Under the pieces are notes generated by a model, which was not told the DNA's origin, made no database searches, and was given only the letters and a program-made list of their open reading frames with translations. The translations under genes were made by a program, and so were the position numbers. From Myxococcales bacterium (GTDB lineage: Bacteria; Myxococcota_A; UBA9042): a DNA stretch of 60,460 nt. Location: contig SHZF01000021.1 of assembly GCA_009692425.1 (NCBI GenBank), positions 1-60,460 of the forward strand. The letters are read 5' to 3'. This document shows positions 28,101 through 35,469 of the stretch, piece after piece (within the stretch, counting starts at the first letter, position 1; each line of letters begins with the position of its first letter).

Positions 28101-30592
28101 TACTTGCCCGACGCGACATCTTTGGGGTCCAGATCGCCGTTGAGCAGATCGACGAGGTCCTTGGCGTACTGGGCGTACGTCACCATCGCGGAGCCGTACA
28201 CGTTCGCCGTCGCCCAGATGGTCTCGCCGGTGTCCGGGTCGCCTGCCGAGGGGCCGTAGCCCAGCGGCGAAGACGCATTCGTCTGCGTCACCCAATACAG
28301 GAAGTTGTAGCGGCCGTCGCCGATGATCTTCGGTTTGGCAGCGTCCGACACGAAGCCACCGTCCGCCGTGTCGGTGCACGGGTTGTGGTCGACTTCCTTG
28401 CCGTTGACCTTCTTCTTCGTCCAGTAGCGGCAGTCGTTGTACGTGCTGAAGTTGCCGCGTTCGTCGGCGCTGCACGACTTGAGCGACCGCGTGTAGACGT
28501 TCTCGCACAGCACGAAGATGTGCGGCACGGTCGCCTTGAGGTCCTCGCGCTGCTTGTAGTCCGCCGCCGTCAACATCTGGCGCCAGCCGACGCAAGTGCC
28601 GACACCGTCTACGCTCCGGCACGAGACATCGGCGCGATCGCCGGACTTCAGGAACACGACGTGCTGGGTGTCGCCGAAGGTGGCGAGGAAATCCGTCGCC
28701 TGACCGTACTCGAGGGCGTCGGCCTTGCGCGTGCCGTTGATGCCGACTTCGAGCGCGTCGCCTTCCGACGTCTTGCCCTGGCGCGCGGCCACGCCGTGCA
28801 GAATGCGCGCGCCGACCTTGCCGACTGCCGAATGCAACACCGCGATCTGGTCGCCGCCGAAGTACACGACGTGGACGACGTCGCCGGATGCGAGCTTGAC
28901 GTTGGGCAGCTTGACCGACACCGCGCCGGCCGTCACGGTCAGTTCCACGGATTTGCTGCTCGGCTTGACTACGGTGCCCTGATCGGCGGCCTTGACGACG
29001 CCCGCGGCGTACTTCGCACCGTCGATCTTCGCCAGTCCACCGATGTCGAGAGAGGCCGCCGCGCTGCCGGGCGTGGCATTCAGGAACGCCACCCAGGCGG
29101 TGCCGGCCAGCTTCGGGCGGGCGTCGGGGGCGTCGTCGAGCACGGTGACCTCGCCCTTGCCGTCCTTGCCCGCGCCGACGATCAGCCGGTTCGACTTGAT
29201 GCTCTTGAACGCCACAGTGCCCTGGGCAGCGGCGTGCGCGGAGCAGTCGGCGTTGACCTTGCAGAAGCGCTCGCCGAAGCGAGACTGCCCGTCCGCGAAG
29301 CCTTTGCCCCACTTCGCTTCCCAGAACCACAGCCACGAGACCATGTCGCGGAAAACGTCGTTCCACGAATCGGCCGTGTCGTATTCGGCGGCGATGTGGT
29401 TGGCGGGGTGGTCGGCCGACAGGTGGTAGATGATGGGGCGCGTGCCACGTTGGGTGTATTCGATGCGGGCACCGGTGGAGCACTTGCCGGCGGGGCGGCC
29501 GTCAGGATCCATCGCGAACCAGTCGGCCTGATCGCATACGGCGGGGGCCGCACAGTCGCGATTCGTCAGGCAACGCGTTTCCTTGCCGGCGGCGTCCTTG
29601 GTGGCCGTGAAGTTCTTGGAGTGTTCCCAGATGTTCCAGCGTTGCGCCTTGTAGTCGTGGCCCGAATACGTCAGGCCGTAGTCCTCGTCGTAGCGGTAGC
29701 GATCCGCGAGGAAGAAGCCGAATTTGTCCGCCGCGTCGCGGTTGTGGTACGGCCGGATCTCGTAGTCGTTGACGCGCTTGGGGGACACGCGGCGGTACGC
29801 GACGCGGACGTCGAATTGGGCGCCGGAGCAGTCGCCGGGAGCCAGCGAATATGTTGAGCACGCACCCGTCGACATTGGCTGGCCGAACATCCGGCGCGTG
29901 AAGTGGAAGTAATCCACCGCCTTTTCCTTGCCTGCGCGGTGCATGTAGAAGCGGTTCGGGTCGTCGCCGTCATGCTCCTGGACATAGTGATCGACGGGGC
30001 TGTACTTCATCGAACCTTGCGGGAACATGACGTTCATCAGGGCATTGCCCATCCAGTCGACGCGGATGTACTTGCGCTTCCACCACGCGTTCAGGCTGGA
30101 GTTTTCCGTGAGTTCGTTCGTCTGTGCGCCCGTGGATTTGTTGAAGTTCCGGATGCGGTCGAAGTGCGAGACGATCGGGTACATCGCCACCGGATTGCCG
30201 AGGACCAGGTCGATGAACTCGTGCTCGTGGCCTGCGCGCCAGTAGGTGCGGATCTTGCGCTTCGTCCACTTCGCGTCGGCACCCAGGACGCGTTCGGTGA
30301 ACGGGTAGGCGACCAGCCAGTTTTCCTGGATGTCGAACAGCAACTTGCCGTCTTCGCCGCCGAAGTTCTGCTGGCCGACGAAGCCGAAGCCTGCGTTGGC
30401 GGGCATGTCGCTGACGACGGCGATCTCGTACCACACGCCATGCAAATCGGCTTTGCGGATGTAGTTGGCCTGCGTGCGGTCGATCAGGCCGTCGTTGCCG
30501 ACCTCTTCGACGCAGCCGGTGGTGGCGGCGGCGAGCGCGGCGGCCAACAAGGCGGGCAGGACGGACAGCGCGGTGGGGCGAAGGAGCTTCAT
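25184..30592 (-). CDS. giant exported zinc metalloprotease, Met-zincin family (paralog 2, with Cys-rich and DUF4397-like inserts)
   Basis: A 1,802-aa paralog of the next gene. The start MKLLRPTALSVLPALL at 30592 has GGAG upstream. The signal peptide ends AATTGC, suggesting a lipoprotein. The zinc motif HEVGHTVGLRH has His1054, Glu1055, His1058 and His1064. The Met-turn TVMDY has Met1250, 186 residues after the last His, against 53 in paralog 1. The gap is filled mainly by about 115 residues with 16 Cys in an EGF/knottin-like rhythm (C..DAAC.DG..C..G.C). A beta-sandwich region near residues 475-620 resembles DUF4397. YGPSAGDPDTGETI matches paralog 1. It lies 100 bp upstream of paralog 1 and 110 bp downstream of the barrel gene. 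No substrate can be named. Confidence 0.8.
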   Translation of the reverse strand: MKLLRPTALSVLPALLAAALAAATTGCVEEVGNDGLIDRTQANYIRKADLHGVWYEIAVVSDMPANAGFGFVGQQNFGGEDGKLLFDIQENWLVAYPFTERVLGADAKWTKRKIRTYWRAGHEHEFIDLVLGNPVAMYPIVSHFDRIRNFNKSTGAQTNELTENSSLNAWWKRKYIRVDWMGNALMNVMFPQGSMKYSPVDHYVQEHDGDDPNRFYMHRAGKEKAVDYFHFTRRMFGQPMSTGACSTYSLAPGDCSGAQFDVRVAYRRVSPKRVNDYEIRPYHNRDAADKFGFFLADRYRYDEDYGLTYSGHDYKAQRWNIWEHSKNFTATKDAAGKETRCLTNRDCAAPAVCDQADWFAMDPDGRPAGKCSTGARIEYTQRGTRPIIYHLSADHPANHIAAEYDTADSWNDVFRDMVSWLWFWEAKWGKGFADGQSRFGERFCKVNADCSAHAAAQGTVAFKSIKSNRLIVGAGKDGKGEVTVLDDAPDARPKLAGTAWVAFLNATPGSAAASLDIGGLAKIDGAKYAAGVVKAADQGTVVKPSSKSVELTVTAGAVSVKLPNVKLASGDVVHVVYFGGDQIAVLHSAVGKVGARILHGVAARQGKTSEGDALEVGINGTRKADALEYGQATDFLATFGDTQHVVFLKSGDRADVSCRSVDGVGTCVGWRQMLTAADYKQREDLKATVPHIFVLCENVYTRSLKSCSADERGNFSTYNDCRYWTKKKVNGKEVDHNPCTDTADGGFVSDAAKPKIIGDGRYNFLYWVTQTNASSPLGYGPSAGDPDTGETIWATANVYGSAMVTYAQYAKDLVDLLNGDLDPKDVASGKYIRDYINQQSTTAKDKSLWGAALPAGAGADEETDTEALERAKSESTLRLADLARGAGLLPLEADKLVHDLENPKNLQKVLDKAIPSFDIKQVYAQFDKLKGTSVERALINDEVALVMSEGAVQPGEQIGPELLGKISPLGWATPKRAIDEKRRLQLLGIHSITPAEFEDASLLGLAKRMRCQPGQTPTDKYAGSDTKVFDKACYKGDALRTALSVALFRGVMEHEVGHTVGLRHNFEASMDLLNYFDPYFDPDKGREKEAVVCGQLNAPSGVVSADSFCLNDEFGEKCVLKACTADAECPGGAKCAKTKCVDQDGSQVGTCHGKTPFTVACTSDAACGDGAFCKGGLCHEKVACKDDAACTDGQLCQGGFCAAALTGQFAGTLVEQESKLEELKKYVPRPHMTAKEIDNRRTEYQYSTVMDYGQRVHADVWGLGKYDYAAIKYGYGEMLEVYADTSYLTKQTRRYAKNQGTSFENVSWKQDTADWQWGGRVTTSLAYPNDWMPPELNKKRESVPAQYLEQEMDNNQHYGRGDADKTFFEVPYKYCSDEYAGNLGCYRFDMGSSPEEIVFHSGEMLNEYYLFDAFKRERLWFARGGSPAGYMARIQDRWLGPMADAGRFYALFNNIYRVYGWWDQFDNGLFGLYPLKRASEDAFKRFTASITSPAPGCYAFDKDSNTYTNVSYEVGAAGCEAGANVPIGLGKFPWTAFATKKGYYYYDHPKVIGSYWEKAASIGMMTNSTANFLTDYVGEQLPLFRGTAIGFNTIYPKQLADVLGGMAAGDVQRIGGTFHPTTKQFIPYNPFKPAPATQARVVPSVMNPSLRLMASVEAIANLPAGFDPSYTDSMAVWLKGSGGQYTFGQGKVGGAETKLEVAEFEDPWGKKTYVAPKPNYTSDQYSPTYETLRKLNKLKSGCASGSTCQDGLCSDGVACAKTWLSKATGAEREVIANTIKKEMELVDQFRNLYGIYGSIGLN

Positions 30593-30702
30593 GGGTACGG
30601 ACTCCGGAGGCGCGGGTGCAAGAAAGGCCAGGTTTCGGTCAGAGCAAGCGTTCGGGTATTGGCTGCGCGCTACGCTTTTTGGGGAAGCCGCGCGAAAAAT
30701 GT

Positions 30703-31824
30703 TCAGAAGCTGCGGGCCAGGCCGACGCTGACGCTGGAATAGTTGTCCGACAAGGACCGGAAATCCCAGAACGGGAAGCGCAGGGTCTTGTTGTCGGCGC
30801 TGTACGGAGGCGACGCGGTGAACGTGCCGAGGCTGACGGATGTGAGCTTGTCCTCGCCAAGCGAGTACGACACGTCGAGCGTGCCCCACTGCGTGTCGCG
30901 GCGCATGCGGCCGGGCTTGGCGTATTCCGACGTGTATTCGTCTTTCGGGAAGGACTGGTAGCCGAAGTTGTTGAATATGTAGTAGCCGGCCGCGAACGAC
31001 AGGCGATCGCTCGCCTTGATGTCGACGCTCAGGGACTGGCGAAAGAAGAAGCTCGAGTTCTGGATGCCGAGCAGGACGTCGCTCGGTCCCACGCCTTCGG
31101 CGCCGCCCTGACGCGGCAGCACCCCCGGCGAGCCGGGTTCATTGTGCAGCACGCGATTCGGGTACTGGTTGAAGTTCTTGGCGAACGACGAACCGTAAGC
31201 CACCGTGACGATGCCGATCGCCCGCTTGAGGGAAATCGACGACGCGATCTTGAGCCAACGGGTCGCGAACTTCGCATCGCGTGAGACGGGCAGTTCGACT
31301 CCCAGGCCAGCCGAGAATCCAAAGCCACCCGGGAGCTTCATCGCTTCGGATTTGCCGTCGGCGTTCATGGTCTGGGGCGACCACGACAGGCTCAGCGCGG
31401 TGTCGAACAGCGTCGTCTGGTACAGGTGGACCTGGTCGCGGTCGCCGTTCGTCTCGATGTTCTTGTCGAGGCGCTGCTTGGCCGAGAACGACAGGCCGGA
31501 CGTGATCTTGTAGGCGGCGCCCAGCGCCACGCTGGCATCAGCTCCGGCGCGCTGCTGCTCACCCGGAACGAATGTGCCGCCGTCGATCGAGTACGACAGG
31601 TCGAGTGAGCCGCTGAGCGGGAAATTGTCGGAAGGCTTCGGTCGCTCTGCCTTCTGGGCGGTGGCGTCGGCCGTGGCGTCGGCTGGCGGCGTCGAGGGGC
31701 CGTCGATCCCGAAAGCGAGCCCGGGCACCAGGCAGGCGCCGAGGACGCCCAACTTGGCAAACCGCCCGGGGAATTCCCGGTTGGTTGCGCAGCCCGTCCT
31801 GAAGCGGGAAACCGATATCGACAT
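30703..31824 (-). CDS. predicted outer membrane beta-barrel protein
   Basis: A 373-aa exported protein. The start MSISVSRFRTG at 31824 has GGAGG upstream; the open frame extends further but without support. The N-terminus has a signal-like hydrophobic stretch ending in PGLAFG. After a short Ala/Pro linker the sequence alternates polar and hydrophobic residues with many aromatic girdle positions (GSLDLSYSIDGG, GFGFSAGLGVELPVS, SVSVGLARSF). It ends in Phe, the usual signal for BAM-assembled barrels. I recognise no specific family. It is the first gene of a probable operon with the two giant metalloproteases, so it may serve as their export route, anchor or partner. Confidence 0.65.
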   Translation of the reverse strand: MSISVSRFRTGCATNREFPGRFAKLGVLGACLVPGLAFGIDGPSTPPADATADATAQKAERPKPSDNFPLSGSLDLSYSIDGGTFVPGEQQRAGADASVALGAAYKITSGLSFSAKQRLDKNIETNGDRDQVHLYQTTLFDTALSLSWSPQTMNADGKSEAMKLPGGFGFSAGLGVELPVSRDAKFATRWLKIASSISLKRAIGIVTVAYGSSFAKNFNQYPNRVLHNEPGSPGVLPRQGGAEGVGPSDVLLGIQNSSFFFRQSLSVDIKASDRLSFAAGYYIFNNFGYQSFPKDEYTSEYAKPGRMRRDTQWGTLDVSYSLGEDKLTSVSLGTFTASPPYSADNKTLRFPFWDFRSLSDNYSSVSVGLARSF

Positions 31825-31862
31825 GGGCGCCTCCGGAACTTGCCGGAAAAAAGAGAGCGAGG

Positions 31863-31891
31863 ACGGTAGCAGGCATACAGCAGGCGCGCAA
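31863..31891 (-). promoter_or_regulatory. predicted promoter of the barrel-metalloprotease operon
   Basis: On the minus strand TTGCGC (31886-31891) and TACCGT (31863-31868) are separated by 17 bp, about 40 bp before the barrel start codon. The divergent plus-strand gene begins at 31965, so this 140-bp gap probably holds control sites for both directions. Confidence 0.45.
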
Positions 31892-31964
31892 GGACGTTTT
31901 CGCGACGGCGCCAGCTTGCCTCCGCTGCCGGCTTGGGGCATGCAGGGCGCTGGAGGAGGGGACG

Positions 31965-32483
31965 ATGGCGAAGGGTGTCCAGCGACGGCGGTCTGACCTG
32001 CAACGCATTCCGGCGATGTTGTGCGGATTGTACCGCACCACCGTGCCGATGCGGGGCCATGCCGACCACCTCGGGCCCGACCAACTGGTCATGCTGCACG
32101 ATCACCGACCGGAATCGATGCCATACGTGCTGTTTCCCGCCCGCAACGAAGACAACCAGTGGGTGTTTGAAGACGACCCGCATACGGCCGAAGACGCCGA
32201 CTTCCTGCTTGGGCTCGTCTCGCTCCGGCCCGAAGGGTACTACGTCGTGGCGCACGATTTGGCGTTGTCCGACGACCCCGATCACAAACTGGCAGAGCGA
32301 TCGCTCGTCATGGTCGGCTATACGCGGCAAGGTCGCGTGTTGTTGTTTCCCGCGCGCTTCCAGGGCCTGACCGTGCAGTTCGCCACGGAGGGGTACCCGT
32401 TTGATCCCGATGACGTGTTGGACGCGCTGACGCCGGCGAATTTCGATGTGCCGACCGATGGCGACGATCGCACGGTGCACTGA
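31965..32483 (+). CDS. hypothetical protein, acidic, 172 aa
   Basis: I do not recognise this protein. It starts at the ATG at 31965, directly after GGAGGAGGGG, an excellent Shine-Dalgarno. There is no signal peptide and no membrane segment. The sequence is acidic in its middle and C-terminal thirds (EDDPHTAEDADF, DPDDVLDALTP) and alternates predicted beta strands (YVLFPARNED, GRVLLFPARFQG). The repeated phrase LFPAR suggests two related halves. It is divergent from the barrel operon and followed by a 208-bp gap. It is probably cytoplasmic. Codon use matches the neighbours, which supports a real gene. Confidence 0.7.
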   Translation: MAKGVQRRRSDLQRIPAMLCGLYRTTVPMRGHADHLGPDQLVMLHDHRPESMPYVLFPARNEDNQWVFEDDPHTAEDADFLLGLVSLRPEGYYVVAHDLALSDDPDHKLAERSLVMVGYTRQGRVLLFPARFQGLTVQFATEGYPFDPDDVLDALTPANFDVPTDGDDRTVH

Positions 32484-32691
32484 CCGGGGTTACAGGTGTT
32501 TTCAAAGCCGCGAAGCACTGCAAAGACGTATTGCACCGCGGGCCAAGTGGCGGTAGACCTCTTGGGTCGCTCGTGCGCCGTGGGCCGGGCCGCGCCTGCC
32601 CGGTCACAGACCGTTTGGTGAGGGTCGCGCGTCAGGGTTTGGCTCAGGCGTCGGGCCGCGGCGCGCGCTGCGGCGCGGCAGGGAGGTCGCT

Positions 32692-34716
32692 GTGCGTTTT
32701 ACGTGTCCGAGCTGTGCAAAGTCGTACCGCATGCCACCTGAGCGACTCGGTGCGGCAGGGCGCGCGCAGGTCAGTTGCCCGAATTGCAAGGCGACGGTGC
32801 TCGTGCGGGCCACAGGGGGCGAGAATCTGGAGTGCCGACTTGGCCAGGCCCATGATTCGGCGCCGGTGATTCACGCGGCGTTGGTGCGACCGGCGTCCGG
32901 CGGCTTCGGGGCCAGTCCGATCGCGGTTCCCGCGCAGGCTCCCGGCGCGGCTCCCGCGCAGGCTTACGGCGCGGCTCCCGCGCAGGCTTACGGCGCGGCT
33001 CCCGCGCAGGCTTACGGCGCGGCTCCCGCGCGGGCTCCCGGCGCGGCTCCCGCGCAGGCTTACGGCGCGGCTCCCGCGCGGGCTCCCGGCGCGGCTCCCG
33101 CGCAGGCTCACGGCGCGGCTCCCGCGCGGGCTCCCGGCGCGGCTCCCGCGCGGGCTCCCGGCGCGGCTCCCGCGCAGGCTTACGGCGCGGCTCCCGCACC
33201 GCTGCCTTCGGACGTCGCATGGTTCGTCGCGATCGGCCGCGACCGGCAGGGGCCGATGACGCGCGCGCAGTTGGCCGGCCTCCTGCGCGCCGGGACCGTG
33301 AATCCTGAGTCGCTCGTCTGGTGCAAGGGCATGACAAATTGGACGAAGATGGTTGATGCGCCGCAGCTGGCGAGTCTCGTCGCGTCCGCCTCCGTCGGCG
33401 CCGCCGCAGCTCCGGTTCCCGCGCCGGAGCCGGCCGCGCCTCGGCCCGCCGCAGCGGTCGCCGCGCCTCGTCTGGCCGCCCAACCCGCACCGTTGGCGGC
33501 GGCCGGCCCTGCGGCACCGCAACCGAGCGCCGCGCCGCGACCTTCATCGCCGCTGCAGCCGGCCGCACGGGTTGGTGCTGCGGCCCAACCCGTCGCGAGG
33601 CCCGCGCCGGCCGCACTCGCCCCGAAGCCGGTGTCCGCGGCCAGGCCTGCCGACTCCAAGGCTGCGTCCGCAGCCCAGCCCGCCGATTACGAAGACGCTG
33701 GACCCACATTGGAACAACCGTTGCCCCTTTTCGGCAAGGCCGCACCGTCCTCCAAACTCGTACGCGAGCCGCGCCCCGCTGGTGGCGATCGGTTGGGCGC
33801 AGGCAAACCCGCAGCGCCCGAACTGAACAGCATGCAGGCCGACGCCCATGCCGGAGCGTTCTTTTCCCACGACCTCGACAACGTCGAATTTCAACTGCCG
33901 GACCCGAATAGGCACAAGCCGACGAAGGAGGAGTACCAGAACCTGCTGCAGGAATTCTCGGTGATGTTTCGGCTCGACAAGCGCACCAAGCGACAGAAAG
34001 TCGGCATCGCGGTGACGATGGGCGTGCTCGTCGTCGGCGTCATCGTGTTCGGTGTAATGCTGAAGATCGACGGCGACCGCAAGCGCTCACTGATGAGCGA
34101 TACCAAGGCGATTCTCGGCATGTTCGCGCTGCAGTACCAAACGAGCGTGACAATGGACGTCGGCACGGAGGACCCGGAGGCGGCGGCCCAGATCGTGGCC
34201 GTGCCGGGCGCGCCGCCGCCGGTCAAGCCGAAGCAACAGGTGCAGACGAGCCAACTGGCCAAGCACCTGGCCGGCAAGATCCAAGCGCGCCGCAAGGCGT
34301 CTGCGCGCACCGTCAGCATGGGACTTTCGGCGGCCGACCAGCGCGCCCTCGACGTGGCGACGCGGGCTGCACAGGCCGATGCCGTGGCGCGGGCGCTCGG
34401 CGGTGTCGGTGGCAAGGTCGAGAGCGTGCAGATGGTCGGCATCGCCAAGGAAAAGGTCTCGACCGCAGAACTGAACCGCATGTGCGACAATGCCAGCGGC
34501 GACTTGCGCAGTTGTGCCAAGGGGGTGCTGGGCGACGAGAATGCGTCGTTCCGCGTGTCGTTTACGGTCGGTCTCGGCGGCAAGATCGAAGCCGTCAAGG
34601 CCATCGAGGATGGCAAGCAGAATGGAGAGCTCACGACATGCGCTCAGGCCAAGCTGGGCCGCAAGAGCTTCACGGCCCAACCAGAGCCCGTGACGCACTC
34701 CTGTCGCGTGAACTAG
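32692..34716 (+). CDS. GltJ/AgmX-like protein: zinc ribbon, Pro/Ala repeats, GYF domain, one membrane span, TonB-like C-terminus
   Basis: A 674-aa inner-membrane protein starting at GTG (32692) five nt after GGGAGG. In order: an MJ0042-type zinc ribbon with Cys5, Cys8, Cys29 and Cys32; a Pro/Ala repeat (residues 80-167) from eleven 24-bp units; a GYF_2 domain (WFVAIGRDRQGPMTRAQL to about residue 232); a long Ala/Pro linker; a single membrane span (about 437-457); and a periplasmic part whose last ~80 residues look TonB-like (SFRVSFTVGLGGKIE), with several Cys. The order matches myxobacterial GltJ (AgmX), which links cytoplasmic regulators to the envelope gliding machinery. No other gliding genes are visible, so a general envelope-coupling role is equally possible. 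A weak TTGCAC-17-TAGACC promoter lies at 32531-32559. Confidence 0.75.
   Translation: MRFTCPSCAKSYRMPPERLGAAGRAQVSCPNCKATVLVRATGGENLECRLGQAHDSAPVIHAALVRPASGGFGASPIAVPAQAPGAAPAQAYGAAPAQAYGAAPAQAYGAAPARAPGAAPAQAYGAAPARAPGAAPAQAHGAAPARAPGAAPARAPGAAPAQAYGAAPAPLPSDVAWFVAIGRDRQGPMTRAQLAGLLRAGTVNPESLVWCKGMTNWTKMVDAPQLASLVASASVGAAAAPVPAPEPAAPRPAAAVAAPRLAAQPAPLAAAGPAAPQPSAAPRPSSPLQPAARVGAAAQPVARPAPAALAPKPVSAARPADSKAASAAQPADYEDAGPTLEQPLPLFGKAAPSSKLVREPRPAGGDRLGAGKPAAPELNSMQADAHAGAFFSHDLDNVEFQLPDPNRHKPTKEEYQNLLQEFSVMFRLDKRTKRQKVGIAVTMGVLVVGVIVFGVMLKIDGDRKRSLMSDTKAILGMFALQYQTSVTMDVGTEDPEAAAQIVAVPGAPPPVKPKQQVQTSQLAKHLAGKIQARRKASARTVSMGLSAADQRALDVATRAAQADAVARALGGVGGKVESVQMVGIAKEKVSTAELNRMCDNASGDLRSCAKGVLGDENASFRVSFTVGLGGKIEAVKAIEDGKQNGELTTCAQAKLGRKSFTAQPEPVTHSCRVN
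32929..33192 (+). repeat. 24-bp tandem repeat, eleven units, in the GltJ-like gene
   Basis: Eleven consecutive 24-bp units, each encoding PA(Q/R)A(Y/P/H)GAA. The units differ only at the Q/R codon and the Y/P/H codon, so they form a few exact classes in irregular order. The length is a multiple of 3, so gain or loss of units keeps the frame. Confidence 0.95.
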
Positions 34717-34761
34717 CGGCCCAGGCTGAGCGTTGGGCGGTGGATGCCTGAGGAGGAAGTC

Positions 34762-35469
34762 ATGTTCTGGTCCCCAAGTCCGCAGGTGCTGCGCCGTGCG
34801 TGGGTTGCCGCCGCGATCGGGAGCGCTGTCCTTGCGCTGCCGGTGCACGCCCAGGAAACAAAAATCAGAATGGACATCGTGGGTTTTGATGCCGAAGCCA
34901 AAACGATGCTCGTCAAGCTCGACGACGTGAACCAAGGACTGGCGCTGCGGCTCTACGACGTGGAGAGCGGGGCGCCGGCCAAGAAGTCGCAACTCGTGCA
35001 GTACCAGCGTGTCGATGGCCCCAAGACGATCAAGGAGGCGCGCAAGCGTTTCAAGATCACGGACCCGGGCGTCGAGGACACGATGTTCCCGCTGGACCCC
35101 AAGGATGAATCGCAGGCCCTTTCGTTGTTCGGCCTGATGGCGGCAAAGGACCGCTTCGTCGTCGCGATCACCGACAAGCGCAAGCTCGGCAAGCTCAAGG
35201 ACATCAAGATCAAGCAAGACGAGGAGACGAAGACGCTCGCCAAGGCAGCTCTCAAGACCGTGTACTGGACGACCGACCGCAAGACGCTCGTCGCCGTGGT
35301 TTCGCAGAAGCTGGAAACGACGGGATACTCCAGCGATACCGACGAGTTTCATGCTTTGCGCTTCAAGGTCGACCAGATCCAGTGGGTCGAGAACACAGCG
35401 CCGCCGCCTGAAAACAAGGAAGGCGAGGAAAAGAAAGAAGAAAAAAAGAAGGGTTGGTGGCCGTTCTGA
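34762..35469 (+). CDS. exported hypothetical protein with charged C-terminal tail
   Basis: A 235-aa secreted or periplasmic protein of unknown function. The ATG at 34762 follows GAGGAGGAA by 3 nt and is preferred over the in-frame start at 34744. A classic signal peptide (basic n-region, AAIGSAVLALPVHA) is cleaved after VHA. The mature part is rich in Lys and Asp with predicted beta strands (IRMDIVGFDAEAKTMLVKLDD). It ends in a Glu/Lys stretch (EGEEKKEEKKKGWWPF). It follows the GltJ-like gene by 45 bp and overlaps the start of the ABC transporter gene. Co-transcription with both is likely. Confidence 0.65.
   Translation: MFWSPSPQVLRRAWVAAAIGSAVLALPVHAQETKIRMDIVGFDAEAKTMLVKLDDVNQGLALRLYDVESGAPAKKSQLVQYQRVDGPKTIKEARKRFKITDPGVEDTMFPLDPKDESQALSLFGLMAAKDRFVVAITDKRKLGKLKDIKIKQDEETKTLAKAALKTVYWTTDRKTLVAVVSQKLETTGYSSDTDEFHALRFKVDQIQWVENTAPPPENKEGEEKKEEKKKGWWPF

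Noticed and set aside
21991-30742. Plus-strand open frames of 1,088, 811 and 652 codons opposite the metalloproteases
   Set aside because: Antisense shadows with biased His/Arg/Leu/Val composition and no Shine-Dalgarno or recognisable motif.
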